This document shows, one piece after another, positions 1 through 8,355 of a stretch of DNA of 64,000 nucleotides (positions are counted from its first letter, which is position 1; every line of letters starts with the position of its first letter). Both the position numbers and the translations under genes were made by a program. Location: NCBI RefSeq assembly GCF_023155745.1, contig NZ_JAKNUS010000008.1, forward strand, positions 110,696 to 174,695. Reading direction: 5' to 3'. The notes below the pieces were generated by a model that searched no databases, was not told the DNA's origin, and saw only the letters and a list, made by a program, of their open reading frames with translations. The stretch is from Microbacterium kunmingense (GTDB lineage Bacteria > Actinomycetota > Actinomycetes > Actinomycetales > Microbacteriaceae).

Positions 1-41
1 CGGACTCTCGCGTAGAAAGGGGCGGTCGGAAGGGGTGATCG

Positions 42-881
42 GTGATCGATCGGGACGGGCTGGCGGAGTTCCTCCGCCGACGACGTGAAGCGCTGCAACC
101 CGAGGACGTCGGGCTCACGCGCGGACCCCGCCGGCGCACAGAGGGCCTGCGGCGCGAGGAGGTCGCCGCGCTCTGCCACATGTCGACCGACTACTACGCG
201 CGGCTCGAACGCGCCACCGGCCCCCACCCGTCCGAGCACATGATCGCCGCGATCGCCCAGGGCCTGCACCTCACGCTCGACGAGCGCGATCACCTGTTCC
301 GACTCGCCGGCCACCAACCACCCCTGCGCGACACCACCAGCGAGCACATCAGTCCCGGGCTCCTGCGCATCCTCGACCGCCTGACCGACACCCCGGCCGA
401 GATCGTCACCGAGCTCGGCGAAACCCTTCGACAGACACCCCTCGGCGTCGCGCTGCTCGGCGACGCCACAGGGCGCACCGGCCCCGCGCGAAGCATCGGG
501 TACCGCTGGTTCACCGCTCCGGCCGCGCGGGCCGCCTACTCCCCCGACGAGCAGCGCCACCTGTCGCGGGTGTACGCCTCGGGGCTGCGTGAACTGGTCG
601 CTCGCCGAGGCCCGCAGTCGCGGGCGGCCGCGATGGTCTCGCTGCTACAGGACAATGACCTCTTCCGAGAGGTCTGGGACACCCACGAGGTCGGCGCCCG
701 TCCGACCGAGGTCAAGCGCTTCCACCACCCGTCGGTGGGACACCTCGAGTTGGCGTGCCAGACGCTCCTGGATCCCGATCAGTCCCACCGCCTGCTCGTC
801 TACACCGCCGAGCCCGGCACCGAATCCCACGAGAAGCTGCAACTGCTGGCCGTCCTGGGCAGCGAAGCGTTCACCACCTGA
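42..881 (+). CDS. XRE-family regulator with MmyB-like ligand-binding domain
   Basis: The 279-residue protein starts at GTG 42. A helix-turn-helix of the XRE type lies at about residues 8-80 (motif R-R-E-E-V-A-A-L followed by [11 protein letters not shown]), typical of the actinobacterial MmyB-like group, and the rest matches the MmyB-like ligand-binding domain ([11 protein letters not shown], then a C-terminal HPSVGHLEL stretch that is very characteristic). Length is normal for the family. It is followed at 1006 by a short-chain dehydrogenase on the same strand; in actinobacteria such regulators commonly control a neighbouring SDR gene. The ligand is unknown. Confidence 0.9.
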   Translation: MIDRDGLAEFLRRRREALQPEDVGLTRGPRRRTEGLRREEVAALCHMSTDYYARLERATGPHPSEHMIAAIAQGLHLTLDERDHLFRLAGHQPPLRDTTSEHISPGLLRILDRLTDTPAEIVTELGETLRQTPLGVALLGDATGRTGPARSIGYRWFTAPAARAAYSPDEQRHLSRVYASGLRELVARRGPQSRAAAMVSLLQDNDLFREVWDTHEVGARPTEVKRFHHPSVGHLELACQTLLDPDQSHRLLVYTAEPGTESHEKLQLLAVLGSEAFTT

Positions 882-1005
882 GGCCCCGGATCCGGCAGGG
901 GTGGACCGCTCAGCCGCTGATCGCCGGGTCCTGGATGCCGCGGCGCGGCCGATCGATCATGGGTTCACGACCTCGGACGAGGCCACGGAACGAAGGGCCG
1001 AAGAC

Positions 1006-1935
1006 ATGACACGCACGCAGAACTTCTCGATCCCCGACCTCACCGGAAAGCTCGCCGTCGTCACAGGCGCCAGCGACGGCATCGGCGTCATCATCGCGCG
1101 GCGTCTCGCCGACGCCGGTGCCGAGGTCATCCTGCCGGTGCGTTCGGCCGCGAAGGGAAACGCGGCGGTCAGCCGCATCCGCTCGGCCGTCCCGGGCGCG
1201 ACCGTGAGCACGCGCTCCCTGGACCTCTCGTCTCTGGCGTCGGTCTCCGCGCTCGCCGCACAGCTGGGCGACGAGGGCAGCCCGATCCACTTCCTCATCA
1301 ACAACGCCGGTGTCATGCGCCCGCCGACCCGTCAGGTGACGGCCGACGGTTTCGAGCTGCAGTGGGGCACGAACCACCTCGGGCACTTCGCCCTGACCCT
1401 CGGACTCCTCCCGTTGCTTCGAGCCGGCGCAGCCCGCGTCACCCACCAGACGAGCATCGCCGCGCGCAGCGGTGAGATCGCGTGGAGCGACCTGAACTCC
1501 GAGCACCACTACGACGCGATGCGCGCCTACGTCGCGTCGAAGATCGCCGTCGGCCTCTTCGCCCGCGAGCTGGACGCGCGCAGCCGCACCGGCGGGTGGG
1601 GGATCAGCAGCAACCTCTCGCACCCCGGCGTCTCGCCGACCAACCTGCTCGCCGCCCAGCCCGGGATGGGCCGGGCCCGCGTGACGCCCGAGCGCCGCGT
1701 GATCGGTCTCCTCGCCCGGATCGGGGTGACCGGGACGCCCGAGAGCGCAGCGCTCCCGGCGCTTCTCGCCGCAACCGGGCCCGAGTCCCAGGGCGACGAG
1801 TTCTTCGGGCCGAAGCGCCTCATCGGCGGGGCACCGACGAAGACCGAGCTGTGGGAACCGCTGCGAAGCCTCGATGACGCCCGCCGCCTCTGGGACGAAT
1901 CCGAGCGGCTCGTCGGCATCCACGTCCCCCGCTGA
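1006..1935 (+). CDS. SDR-family NAD(P)-dependent oxidoreductase
   Basis: A 309-residue short-chain dehydrogenase. Visible motifs are the cofactor-binding TGASDGIG near residues 20-27, the NNAG motif (LINNAGVM) and the catalytic Tyr-x-x-x-Lys (Y175, K179, in YVASK). The frame stays open upstream to 589, but that part overlaps the regulator gene and encodes low-complexity shadow sequence; ATG 1006 begins just before the Rossmann fold and is the sensible start. It is probably the target of the XRE regulator upstream. The substrate cannot be told from sequence. Confidence 0.9.
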   Translation: MTRTQNFSIPDLTGKLAVVTGASDGIGVIIARRLADAGAEVILPVRSAAKGNAAVSRIRSAVPGATVSTRSLDLSSLASVSALAAQLGDEGSPIHFLINNAGVMRPPTRQVTADGFELQWGTNHLGHFALTLGLLPLLRAGAARVTHQTSIAARSGEIAWSDLNSEHHYDAMRAYVASKIAVGLFARELDARSRTGGWGISSNLSHPGVSPTNLLAAQPGMGRARVTPERRVIGLLARIGVTGTPESAALPALLAATGPESQGDEFFGPKRLIGGAPTKTELWEPLRSLDDARRLWDESERLVGIHVPR

Positions 1936-2038
1936 GGTGTCGGGTGCCGGCTCGGCATGGCATTCGCGCTCATGAGGCTCCTTCATCGGGTCTACGGCCA
2001 GCGTAGGCGCGGTGAACCCCGCGTGGCATGATCGGGGC

Positions 2039-2458
2039 GTGGGGAAGCCACCCGACCTCGACACACTCGTCCTGATGCGACGGGTGCGTGATCGGATCGA
2101 CCGCGACTACGCTCAGCCGCTCGACGTCGCCTCGCTCGCGCGCGGCGTGCACATGTCGGCAGGGCACCTCAGCCGGCAGTTCGTCCGCGCCTACGGCGAG
2201 TCGCCCTACGCCTACCTCATGACGCGGCGCATCGAACGGGCGATGGCGCTCCTGCGCCGCGGCGACCTGACGGTCACCGAGGTCTGCTTCGAGGTCGGAT
2301 GCCAGTCTCTCGGCACCTTCAGCACCCGCTTCGCCGAGCTGGTCGGCGTTCCGCCGAGCGTCTACCGCGAGCGCGGCGCCCCGTTCCGCCCCGGCATGCT
2401 CCCCTGCATCGCCCGACAGGTGACCAGACCGATCAGGAATCGAGAAGCGGGCCGGTGA
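2039..2458 (+). CDS. Small AraC-family transcriptional regulator
   Basis: A roughly 139-residue protein that is essentially only the AraC/XylS DNA-binding domain: two helix-turn-helix units, the second with the signature VTEVCFEVGCQSLGTFSTRF. There is no ligand-binding arm. GTG 2039 gives the start MGKPPDLDTL; GTG 2012 in the same frame would add nine residues. It is followed 21 bp later by a glyoxalase-like gene, a frequent AraC-VOC pairing in actinobacteria. Confidence 0.85.
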   Translation: MGKPPDLDTLVLMRRVRDRIDRDYAQPLDVASLARGVHMSAGHLSRQFVRAYGESPYAYLMTRRIERAMALLRRGDLTVTEVCFEVGCQSLGTFSTRFAELVGVPPSVYRERGAPFRPGMLPCIARQVTRPIRNREAGR

Positions 2459-2479
2459 CGGCAGGCCTAGCGTGAAGCC

Positions 2480-2896
2480 ATGGACATCACGATTCACTCG
2501 AGCTTCCTGCCGCACACCGACCCCGAGGCATCCCTGATCTTCTACCGCGACGTGCTCGGCTTCGAGGTCCGGATGGATGTCGGCTACGAGGACATGCGCT
2601 GGATCACCGTCGGACCCGCCGGCCAGCCCGACACCGCCATCGTGCTGCATCCGCCGGCTGTCGGCACCGACATCTCCGACGACGAGCGCGACATGCTGCT
2701 CGGCCTCATCGCCAAGGGGAGCTACTTCGGGGTGAATCTCGCGACGGACGACCTCGACGCGGCCTTCGAACGCATCGAGGCGGCCGGCGCCGATATCGTC
2801 CAAGAACCGATCGAGCAGGATTACGGCGTCCGCGATGCGGCGTTCCGCGACCCGGCGGGCAATCTGATCCGCCTGCAGCAGAAGGGGGGTGCCTGA
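2480..2896 (+). CDS. VOC-family (glyoxalase/bleomycin-resistance fold) protein
   Basis: A 138-residue vicinal-oxygen-chelate protein. The paired beta-alpha-beta modules are visible: HTDPEASLIFYRDVLGFEVRM at the N terminus and the C-terminal signature YGVRDAAFRDPAGNLIRLQQ, which carries the usual aromatic/acidic metal-ligand region. Probably a lyase, dioxygenase or binding protein for a small electrophile. It sits between the AraC regulator and a DUF1801-like gene whose start overlaps or abuts its stop. Confidence 0.88.
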   Translation: MDITIHSSFLPHTDPEASLIFYRDVLGFEVRMDVGYEDMRWITVGPAGQPDTAIVLHPPAVGTDISDDERDMLLGLIAKGSYFGVNLATDDLDAAFERIEAAGADIVQEPIEQDYGVRDAAFRDPAGNLIRLQQKGGA

Positions 2897-2897
2897 G

Positions 2898-3356
2898 ATG
2901 GCGCCGGAGAAGTCTCAGACGAAGTCGGGGTTTAGCGACACCGAGCGCGCGGCGATGCAGCAGCGCGCCGAGGAGCTGCGATCGATGAAGGGCGTGAAGG
3001 GCGCCGCGAAGAAGGCGAAGGAGCTCGAGGCGTGCCTCGCCGCCATCGCCGAGCTGCCCGAGGGCGACCGTGTCATCGCCGAACGCCTGCACGTCATGGT
3101 GAGCGAGGAGGCGCCCGACCTCGACCCGAAGACCTGGTACGGCTTCCCGACCTACGCCAAGGACGGCAAGAACATCCTCTTCTACCAGCCGGCGTCGAAG
3201 TTCGACACCCGCTACGGCACCGTGAACTTCGCCGAGGACGCGATGATCGACGACGGCGAGATGTGGGCCGTCTCCTTCGCCCTGCTCGAGATGACCGAGG
3301 CGGCGGAGACGAAGATCCGCGGACTGATCCGCAGGGCGGTGGCGGCGGGAAGCTGA
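2898..3356 (+). CDS. DUF1801 / YdhG-like protein
   Basis: A 152-residue soluble protein from ATG 2898; the run of G at 2884-2889 is a well-placed ribosome binding site, so this start is preferred to GTG 2889. The C-terminal half (KTWYGFPTYAKDGKNILFYQ, then RYGTVNFAEDA) matches the DUF1801 (YdhG/iron-chaperone-like) fold. The N-terminal third is charged and rich in K/E/A. Translationally coupled to the VOC gene. Function is not established for the family in this context. Confidence 0.8.
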   Translation: MAPEKSQTKSGFSDTERAAMQQRAEELRSMKGVKGAAKKAKELEACLAAIAELPEGDRVIAERLHVMVSEEAPDLDPKTWYGFPTYAKDGKNILFYQPASKFDTRYGTVNFAEDAMIDDGEMWAVSFALLEMTEAAETKIRGLIRRAVAAGS

Positions 3357-3410
3357 GGACCCCCGGTCGTGTCGGGGCCCGTGGGGGTGGTCGCCGGTAT
3401 CGTCCCCGCC

Positions 3411-3713
3411 ATGACCTTCGTGAACGTGGGAACACTGGGTGCGCTGCCCGGCAGACGCGATGAGCTGATCGCTCTGCTGACCCGACCCAGCAGCGGCCTC
3501 GGCGACATCGGCTGTTTGGCCTACGAGGTGGGGATCGATGACAGCCAACCCGACACGGTCTTCGTGATGGAGCTGTGGGAGAGTGCGGAGGCGCACCGTG
3601 CGTCGCTGGCCCTTCCGGAGGTGCAGGCGCAGATCGGCGAGGCACGACCCCTGCTCTCGGGCGAATTCGGTGGATTCCGGTTCGACGTCGTCGGGTCTCC
3701 CCTGTCGCCCTAA
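3411..3713 (+). CDS. Putative quinol monooxygenase (ABM domain)
   Basis: A 100-residue dimeric alpha-beta barrel protein of the antibiotic-biosynthesis-monooxygenase (YgiN-like) group: GALPGRRDELIALL at the N terminus, then C-L-A-Y-E-V and VFVMELWESAEAHRASL, the usual core. ATG 3411 gives the normal family length; the frame is open from 3369 without a good start. Role likely oxidation of a small quinol or aldehyde stress; substrate unknown. Confidence 0.82.
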   Translation: MTFVNVGTLGALPGRRDELIALLTRPSSGLGDIGCLAYEVGIDDSQPDTVFVMELWESAEAHRASLALPEVQAQIGEARPLLSGEFGGFRFDVVGSPLSP

Positions 3714-3779
3714 GCGGCGTCCGAGCACGGCGAGGCCGCCCGACAGATCACCCGCCGGACGGCCTGGCCGCGCCGGATC

Positions 3780-4400
3780 TCAGCCTCGACGCAGACGCGC
3801 CGTGGCGCGGGACTGGATGCGGCCGGCGAGGAGCACCGCGCCCAAGGCGATCAGGAACGCACCGCTGAGGACGCCCCCGCCCATCTGGCTGAAGAAGACC
3901 AGGGTCAGCTGGATGAAGGGGAGCGGCAGCACGAGCCACAGGCTCACCCGGCGCGCGCGGGCGAGGGTCACCGTGAGCCCGATCGCCCCCACCAGCCAGA
4001 GGGCGTTCGCGGCCATCGCGACGATGGGGAAGAACGCCAGGTCGATGCCGTTGATCGCACTGGTGACCGTACCCGTCGTGAGGAGCACGGTGCCGGCCGC
4101 GCCGACGAAGGCGCCCCAGCTCGATCGGCCGTAGCGGGCCAGTCCGAGGAACAGCACCGCGAGCGCCCACAGCGACACGGTGAACATCAGCAGGATGATG
4201 CGCGTGCGCGGATCGATCTCGGGATTCTCGTCCTGCGGGAAGACGATCTGGAGCACCCCGGTGATCAGCGAGAGGGCGCCGGCGAGGATCGCCGCCGTGC
4301 CGGCGAAACGTGCGCTGACGGCGCCGATGAGTCGACCGTCGCGCGGCGCGGGGACGGTCTCCGCCCTGGCGGAGACCGGAGAGGTGGTGGAGGTAGCCAT
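3780..4400 (-). CDS. Multi-pass membrane protein of unknown function
   Basis: A 206-residue integral membrane protein with about five hydrophobic segments (about residues 32-53, 68-87, 95-113, 124-145, 151-170) after a 30-residue hydrophilic N-terminus. No catalytic motif is recognised. It is divergent from the sensor kinase gene at 4581, and the 180-bp space between them holds a dyad at 4527-4548, so it may be under control of that two-component system. Function not assigned. Confidence 0.75.
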   Translation of the reverse strand: MATSTTSPVSARAETVPAPRDGRLIGAVSARFAGTAAILAGALSLITGVLQIVFPQDENPEIDPRTRIILLMFTVSLWALAVLFLGLARYGRSSWGAFVGAAGTVLLTTGTVTSAINGIDLAFFPIVAMAANALWLVGAIGLTVTLARARRVSLWLVLPLPFIQLTLVFFSQMGGGVLSGAFLIALGAVLLAGRIQSRATARLRRG

Positions 4401-4526
4401 TGTCAGGCCTTTCGAGTCGTGGTCAGGTCACCCCGACACCGAGGCGACGACTGCGAAACTATGGCGGCCGGGCACCGGCGGGCATCCGCCGCTCGTCGCG
4501 GACCTCACCCACCACGGTCGACGTCG

Positions 4527-4548
4527 GATAGCGACTTTGGTCGCTGTC
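4527..4548. promoter_or_regulatory. Dyad upstream of the LuxR-type two-component operon
   Basis: AGCGAC (4530-4535) and GTCGCT (4540-4545) form a perfect inverted repeat with a 4-base spacer, and two of the next three base pairs on each side also match. It lies 33 bp upstream of the kinase start and in the divergent region with the membrane-protein gene. A binding site for the adjacent LuxR-family regulator is plausible but inferred only from position and symmetry. Confidence 0.4.
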
Positions 4549-4580
4549 GGGCGCGCCTGCCCGGCCCCTACGATCGAGCC

Positions 4581-5759
4581 GTGACATCCGCGCCGCCGGT
4601 CCCGCGCCCCGCTCGGGGGACGCTCTGGCGCGGCTGGACCACACCCCTCGACCTCGCGATCGCCGGGGGGATCGGCGTCTGGGCGATCCTCGAGGCGCTC
4701 CTCGTCCCCTCGGACTCGCCGATCGCGCAGCTGGCCTTCGCGGTGGCGATCTCCGCGCCGCTGATCGTGCGCCGACGGCTGCCGGAGGTCGTGCTCCTCG
4801 TCGTCGCGGCGGCGTTCGTCGCGCACGCCGCCACGGCGGGCGCCGACGCGACGTTCAACCCGTTCCCGAGCCTTCTCGTGGCGACGTTCACGGTCGCCGA
4901 GCGTGTCGCTCGATGGTGGCTCGCCGCCCTTCTCGGCGTGGTGCCGATCGCCGCGATGCTGGGCGCCGAAGAGCTCGGCTACTTCGGCTCACCGGGCATC
5001 GAGGCCGCGGGGGTCGTGTTCCTGCTCTTCTTCGTGGGAGGAACCTGGGCCGCGGGCCGTATCGTCCGGCTCCGGTCGCTGTCTGCGCAGACATCCGCAG
5101 CCGGTGCCGCGCAACGTGCGGCCGAGGCGGCGGCCTCTGAACGACGACGGATCGCCCGGGAGCTCCACGACATCGTCGCGCACTCGCTGTCGATCGTGGC
5201 GCTTCAGGCCGCGGCGGCCGAGCGGTTCGTGGACCGCGACCCGGCTCGCGCGCGCGTGCACCTCGATCACACGCGACGCACCGCCCAGAGCGCGCTCGAC
5301 GAGATGCGCCACCTTCTCGAGGTGCTGCGCGAGGACGACGCCACCTATGAGCCGCAGCCCGGCCTTTCCGCGCTGCCCGACCTCGTCGCCGAGACCGAGG
5401 CGGCCGGTCATCCGTGCCGCCTGACGATCACCCACCCCGAGCGCGGCGACGAGCTGCCCGACGGCGCCGCGCTGACGGTCTACCGACTCGTGCAGGAGGC
5501 GTTGACCAATGCCCGCCGGCACGCCCCCGGCGCCGCGGTCGACGTGGTGGTCGACTGCGGCGACCGCCTCGTCGAGGTCACCGTTTCCAACGGACCTCCG
5601 ACGAGTGCGCATGCGCGGCCCCTGACGACCGGGAGCGGCAACGGACTGCCCGGCATGCGGGAGAGGGTGCGACTCTACGGCGGTCTCCTGGACGCTCAGG
5701 CCACACCCGAGGGAGGGTGGCGCGTACACGCGACCCTCCCGCTGGGGGTGACGAGATGA
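4581..5759 (+). CDS. Sensor histidine kinase (NarL/DesK-type)
   Basis: A 392-residue kinase starting at GTG 4581. About five to six membrane segments occupy residues 25-165, followed by a HisKA_3 dimerisation domain with phospho-acceptor His196 in ERRRIARELHDIVAHSL and a HATPase domain with the N box (VQEALTNARRHAPGA) and G box (GSGNGLPGMRERV). The stop codon overlaps the start of the regulator gene (ATGA), so the two are translationally coupled. The signal sensed in the membrane domain is unknown. Confidence 0.92.
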   Translation: MTSAPPVPRPARGTLWRGWTTPLDLAIAGGIGVWAILEALLVPSDSPIAQLAFAVAISAPLIVRRRLPEVVLLVVAAAFVAHAATAGADATFNPFPSLLVATFTVAERVARWWLAALLGVVPIAAMLGAEELGYFGSPGIEAAGVVFLLFFVGGTWAAGRIVRLRSLSAQTSAAGAAQRAAEAAASERRRIARELHDIVAHSLSIVALQAAAAERFVDRDPARARVHLDHTRRTAQSALDEMRHLLEVLREDDATYEPQPGLSALPDLVAETEAAGHPCRLTITHPERGDELPDGAALTVYRLVQEALTNARRHAPGAAVDVVVDCGDRLVEVTVSNGPPTSAHARPLTTGSGNGLPGMRERVRLYGGLLDAQATPEGGWRVHATLPLGVTR

Positions 5760-6463
5760 TCGGGACACCTCCCCCGTCCCCCGCGTCCCCCGCGTCCCCG
5801 CGGATCGTCGTCGCGGACGACCACGCCCTGGTGCGGTCGGGGATCATCGCGTTGCTCGAGGCAGCCGACCTCGACGTCGTCGGTGAGGCGGGAACCGGCC
5901 AGGAGGCCGTCGCCCTCGCGCGGGAGCTGTCACCCGACGTGGTGCTGATGGACATCCGGATGCCGGGGATGGACGGCATCGAGGCCACGGCCGCCCTGAC
6001 GGCGTCGGACGACCCGCCCCGGGTGCTCGTGCTCACCACCTTCGACCTCGACGAGTACGTCTACCGGGCGTTGCAGTCGGGAGCGTCGGGGTTCCTCCTG
6101 AAGGACGCGCCGCCTGACCGGCTGGTCGACGCCGTGAAGACCGTGGCGGCGGGGGAAGCGCTGCTCGCCCCGACCGTCACCCGGCGACTGATCGAGAAGT
6201 ACCTCGAGACCCCGGCGCAGCCGCTCCCCGGCCCCACCGACCTGACACCGCGGGAGACGGAGATCTGGCTGCTGATCGCGCAGGGGCTGTCGAACCTCGA
6301 GATCGGTCGGAAGCTCTTCCTGAGCGAGGCGACGGTGAAGGCCCATGTGACTCGTCTGCTGAGCAAGCTGGGTGTGCGCGATCGCGTGCAGGCGGTCGTC
6401 GTCGCCTACGAGACGGGTGCCGTGCGTGTCGGCGATCGACGGTCGTCGCGCACCGAGCGCTAG
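5756..6463 (+). CDS. LuxR-family response regulator
   Basis: A 235-residue NarL-type regulator. The receiver domain has the acidic pair D21-D22 (VVADDHALVR), phospho-acceptor Asp66 (VVLMDIRMPGMDG) and the conserved Lys in FLLKDAP; the output domain has the LuxR helix-turn-helix (LTPRETEIWLLIAQGLSNLEI and SEATVKAHVTRLLSKLG). ATG 5756 overlaps the kinase stop. The frame is open further upstream but only through the kinase gene. Forms a two-component system with the kinase. Confidence 0.93.
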   Translation: MIGTPPPSPASPASPRIVVADDHALVRSGIIALLEAADLDVVGEAGTGQEAVALARELSPDVVLMDIRMPGMDGIEATAALTASDDPPRVLVLTTFDLDEYVYRALQSGASGFLLKDAPPDRLVDAVKTVAAGEALLAPTVTRRLIEKYLETPAQPLPGPTDLTPRETEIWLLIAQGLSNLEIGRKLFLSEATVKAHVTRLLSKLGVRDRVQAVVVAYETGAVRVGDRRSSRTER

Positions 6464-6472
6464 GGTGTGCGC

Positions 6473-6958
6473 ATGATGCCCTGGGAGAACGTCGCGGCCT
6501 TCGTCGTCGCCTCGGTCGCCATCATCCTCATCCCGGGGCCCAGTGTGCTCTTCGTCATTGGCCGTTCGATCGCCCTGGGGCGTCGAGCCGGCGCGCTCAG
6601 CGTGATCGGCAACGCACTCGGCACGGTGCCCGCGGTCGTCGCCGTCGCGTTCGGCGTCGGTGCGATCGTGGCGTCATCGGTCGTCGCGTTCACCGTTCTG
6701 AAGATCGCCGGAGCCCTCTATCTCGTCTACCTCGGCGTGCAGGCGATACGGCACCGCAACGACGTCGTCGGGCGGACCTCGACGCCGAGCGGCGGCACGG
6801 CGCGTCTGCTTCGCGACAGCGCGTGGGCGCTCGCGGCCGGGACGGCGCGGGCGTGGTTCGCGACCTCACCCCGCCGGATGGCGACGCTGTCGGGCACCGG
6901 CGGCGTCATGATGATCGGCCTCGGCGGAACGCTCGCCCTCACGGGCTCGAAGACCTGA
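6473..6958 (+). pseudogene. LysE/RhtB-family exporter with an apparent in-frame central deletion
   Basis: The 161-residue product has a normal LysE N-terminus (LIPGPSVLFVIGRSIALG, then YLVYLGVQAIRHR) and a normal C-terminus (DSAWALAAGTARAWFATSPRR, GGVMMIGLGGTLALTG). Family members are about 205-215 residues. The segment between, which in the family carries the conserved G-x-x-x-x-x-x-N-P-K motif and a long membrane helix, is missing: R-L-L-R runs straight into D-S-A-W near base 6812. No frameshift or stop is present, so it could still be translated, but a working transporter seems unlikely. Start at ATG 6473 or 6476. Confidence 0.7.
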
Positions 6959-6963
6959 CGGGC

Positions 6964-7947
6964 TCACGCGACCGCGACGTCGTGCGCGGCATCCCACCAC
7001 TCCAGCACCCGCGTGCCGATGAGTGTCAGCCAGGGTGAGGGCTCGCCCTCGGGCACATCCATGTGGAACCAGACGCGGCCGGGCAGCCGACGCGACTGGA
7101 CCCAGGTGCCATCGGGCTGACGCTGGTCGCGCACGACCTGAATGGCCTCGTCGAGACGCTCATCAGGGGGGAGAGCGTCGAACTCGGACGCATCCCGGAA
7201 GTAGTCGAGGGCGGCGAGCGCGCTGTAGACGTGCCGGTTCGGATAGAGGAACTGCGTGGCGAACGGGGCGACGAGCTCGCCGGTCGATGCCCGGTACAGC
7301 AGCCTGCGAGACAGGAGGTACTCCTCACCGGTGCGACGCACCTCGGTGAGCGTCCGGTCACCGGTCAGCCGCTGATACGCCAGGAGTCCGCGCAGGGCAT
7401 TGAGCGTCGAGTGGAACGACGAGCGCACCGAGTCTCCCTCCTCGGCTTCGCAGTTCCACCCTCCGTCCGCGAGGCGATGCTCGCGGAACCACGCGGCGAG
7501 TCCGGACATGTCGACACCGAGCCATGCCCCGTTGGCCAGCGTGAAGGAGTTGATGCACACATCCACCTCCCCACCCCAGTACGGCAGGTCGTCGTACTCC
7601 CAGCGGCTGTTCCGCGCGAGCTTCTCGGCCGTGTCGCCGAGGGCCTCGGCGGGCACGCCGAACTCGCGCAGGTCTTTCAGCGTCCAGGTCGTCGCATTCC
7701 AAGGCTGACCCGGCTGCTGCGCCTCCTCACTGTCGAAGTACCCCGCGGGGAAATACGCCCCGCCCGCCCACTGGCCGTCGGCGTCCTGCCTCGACAGCAG
7801 CAGGGCCCCCCAGCCCTCGTGAGCGACGCGCTCGCGGGTCGCCTCCCAAATCGCGGGAGGCGCGTGCGCGACATCCCTCTCCACCTGCCAACGCAGTGCG
7901 GGGTCGGTGTCGAGCATCCACGCCAGAGTGCGCTCATCGATCGTCAT
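6964..7947 (-). CDS. Terpenoid-cyclase/prenyltransferase-fold protein
   Basis: A 327-residue soluble protein, starting at MTIDERTLAW (the frame is open ten codons further upstream). It shows repeated alpha-barrel units with QW-like turns (DADGQWAGG, LADGGWNCE, QPDGTWVQ), typical of squalene-cyclase/prenyltransferase alpha-alpha toroids. The classical DXDD motif of squalene-hopene cyclases is not seen, so cyclase activity is doubtful. Annotated homologues of this type are usually called squalene cyclase-like hypothetical proteins. Confidence 0.72.
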   Translation of the reverse strand: MTIDERTLAWMLDTDPALRWQVERDVAHAPPAIWEATRERVAHEGWGALLLSRQDADGQWAGGAYFPAGYFDSEEAQQPGQPWNATTWTLKDLREFGVPAEALGDTAEKLARNSRWEYDDLPYWGGEVDVCINSFTLANGAWLGVDMSGLAAWFREHRLADGGWNCEAEEGDSVRSSFHSTLNALRGLLAYQRLTGDRTLTEVRRTGEEYLLSRRLLYRASTGELVAPFATQFLYPNRHVYSALAALDYFRDASEFDALPPDERLDEAIQVVRDQRQPDGTWVQSRRLPGRVWFHMDVPEGEPSPWLTLIGTRVLEWWDAAHDVAVA

Positions 7948-7990
7948 GCACGGCACGGTAGTCCGCGGGTCGGACATCCGGAACTGCAGA

Positions 7991-8275
7991 TCAGTCCCGG
8001 ACCTCGATCACGATCGACGTCCCGTCGGCGATGACACCCGGCCCCCTGTCGGGCGTGGGTGCGGGAACGGGGATCTGCTGCTCGGTCTCCCACGCCAGCC
8101 GCGCCTCGTGCGCGGCCGGGTGGAACAGTTCGTCGACACCGAGAAGCCCCCCGGATGACGGCGTCGAGCCGTCCGTCTGATCTCGGTGCCGCAGCGAGGC
8201 GACCCCGACGCCGACGAAGACGACGGGAATGCAGAGCACGAGCGCGACGGTTGCCCAGCCCAGGACATCAGTCAT
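7991..8275 (-). CDS. Small single-pass membrane protein
   Basis: A 94-residue protein with one N-terminal hydrophobic helix (residues 7-27) and a hydrophilic, proline-rich tail expected on the cytoplasmic side. No known domain. It is divergent from the MFS gene at 8356. Coding is supported by strong third-position GC and a clean start, but function is unknown. Confidence 0.6.
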   Translation of the reverse strand: MTDVLGWATVALVLCIPVVFVGVGVASLRHRDQTDGSTPSSGGLLGVDELFHPAAHEARLAWETEQQIPVPAPTPDRGPGVIADGTSIVIEVRD

Positions 8276-8355
8276 GCGAACCAGGCTAGAAGGAGGCCGG
8301 AGCGGTCCGCGTCCCCCGAAAGGATGACATTCCGGGCACGGCCTAGTCTGTGGGG

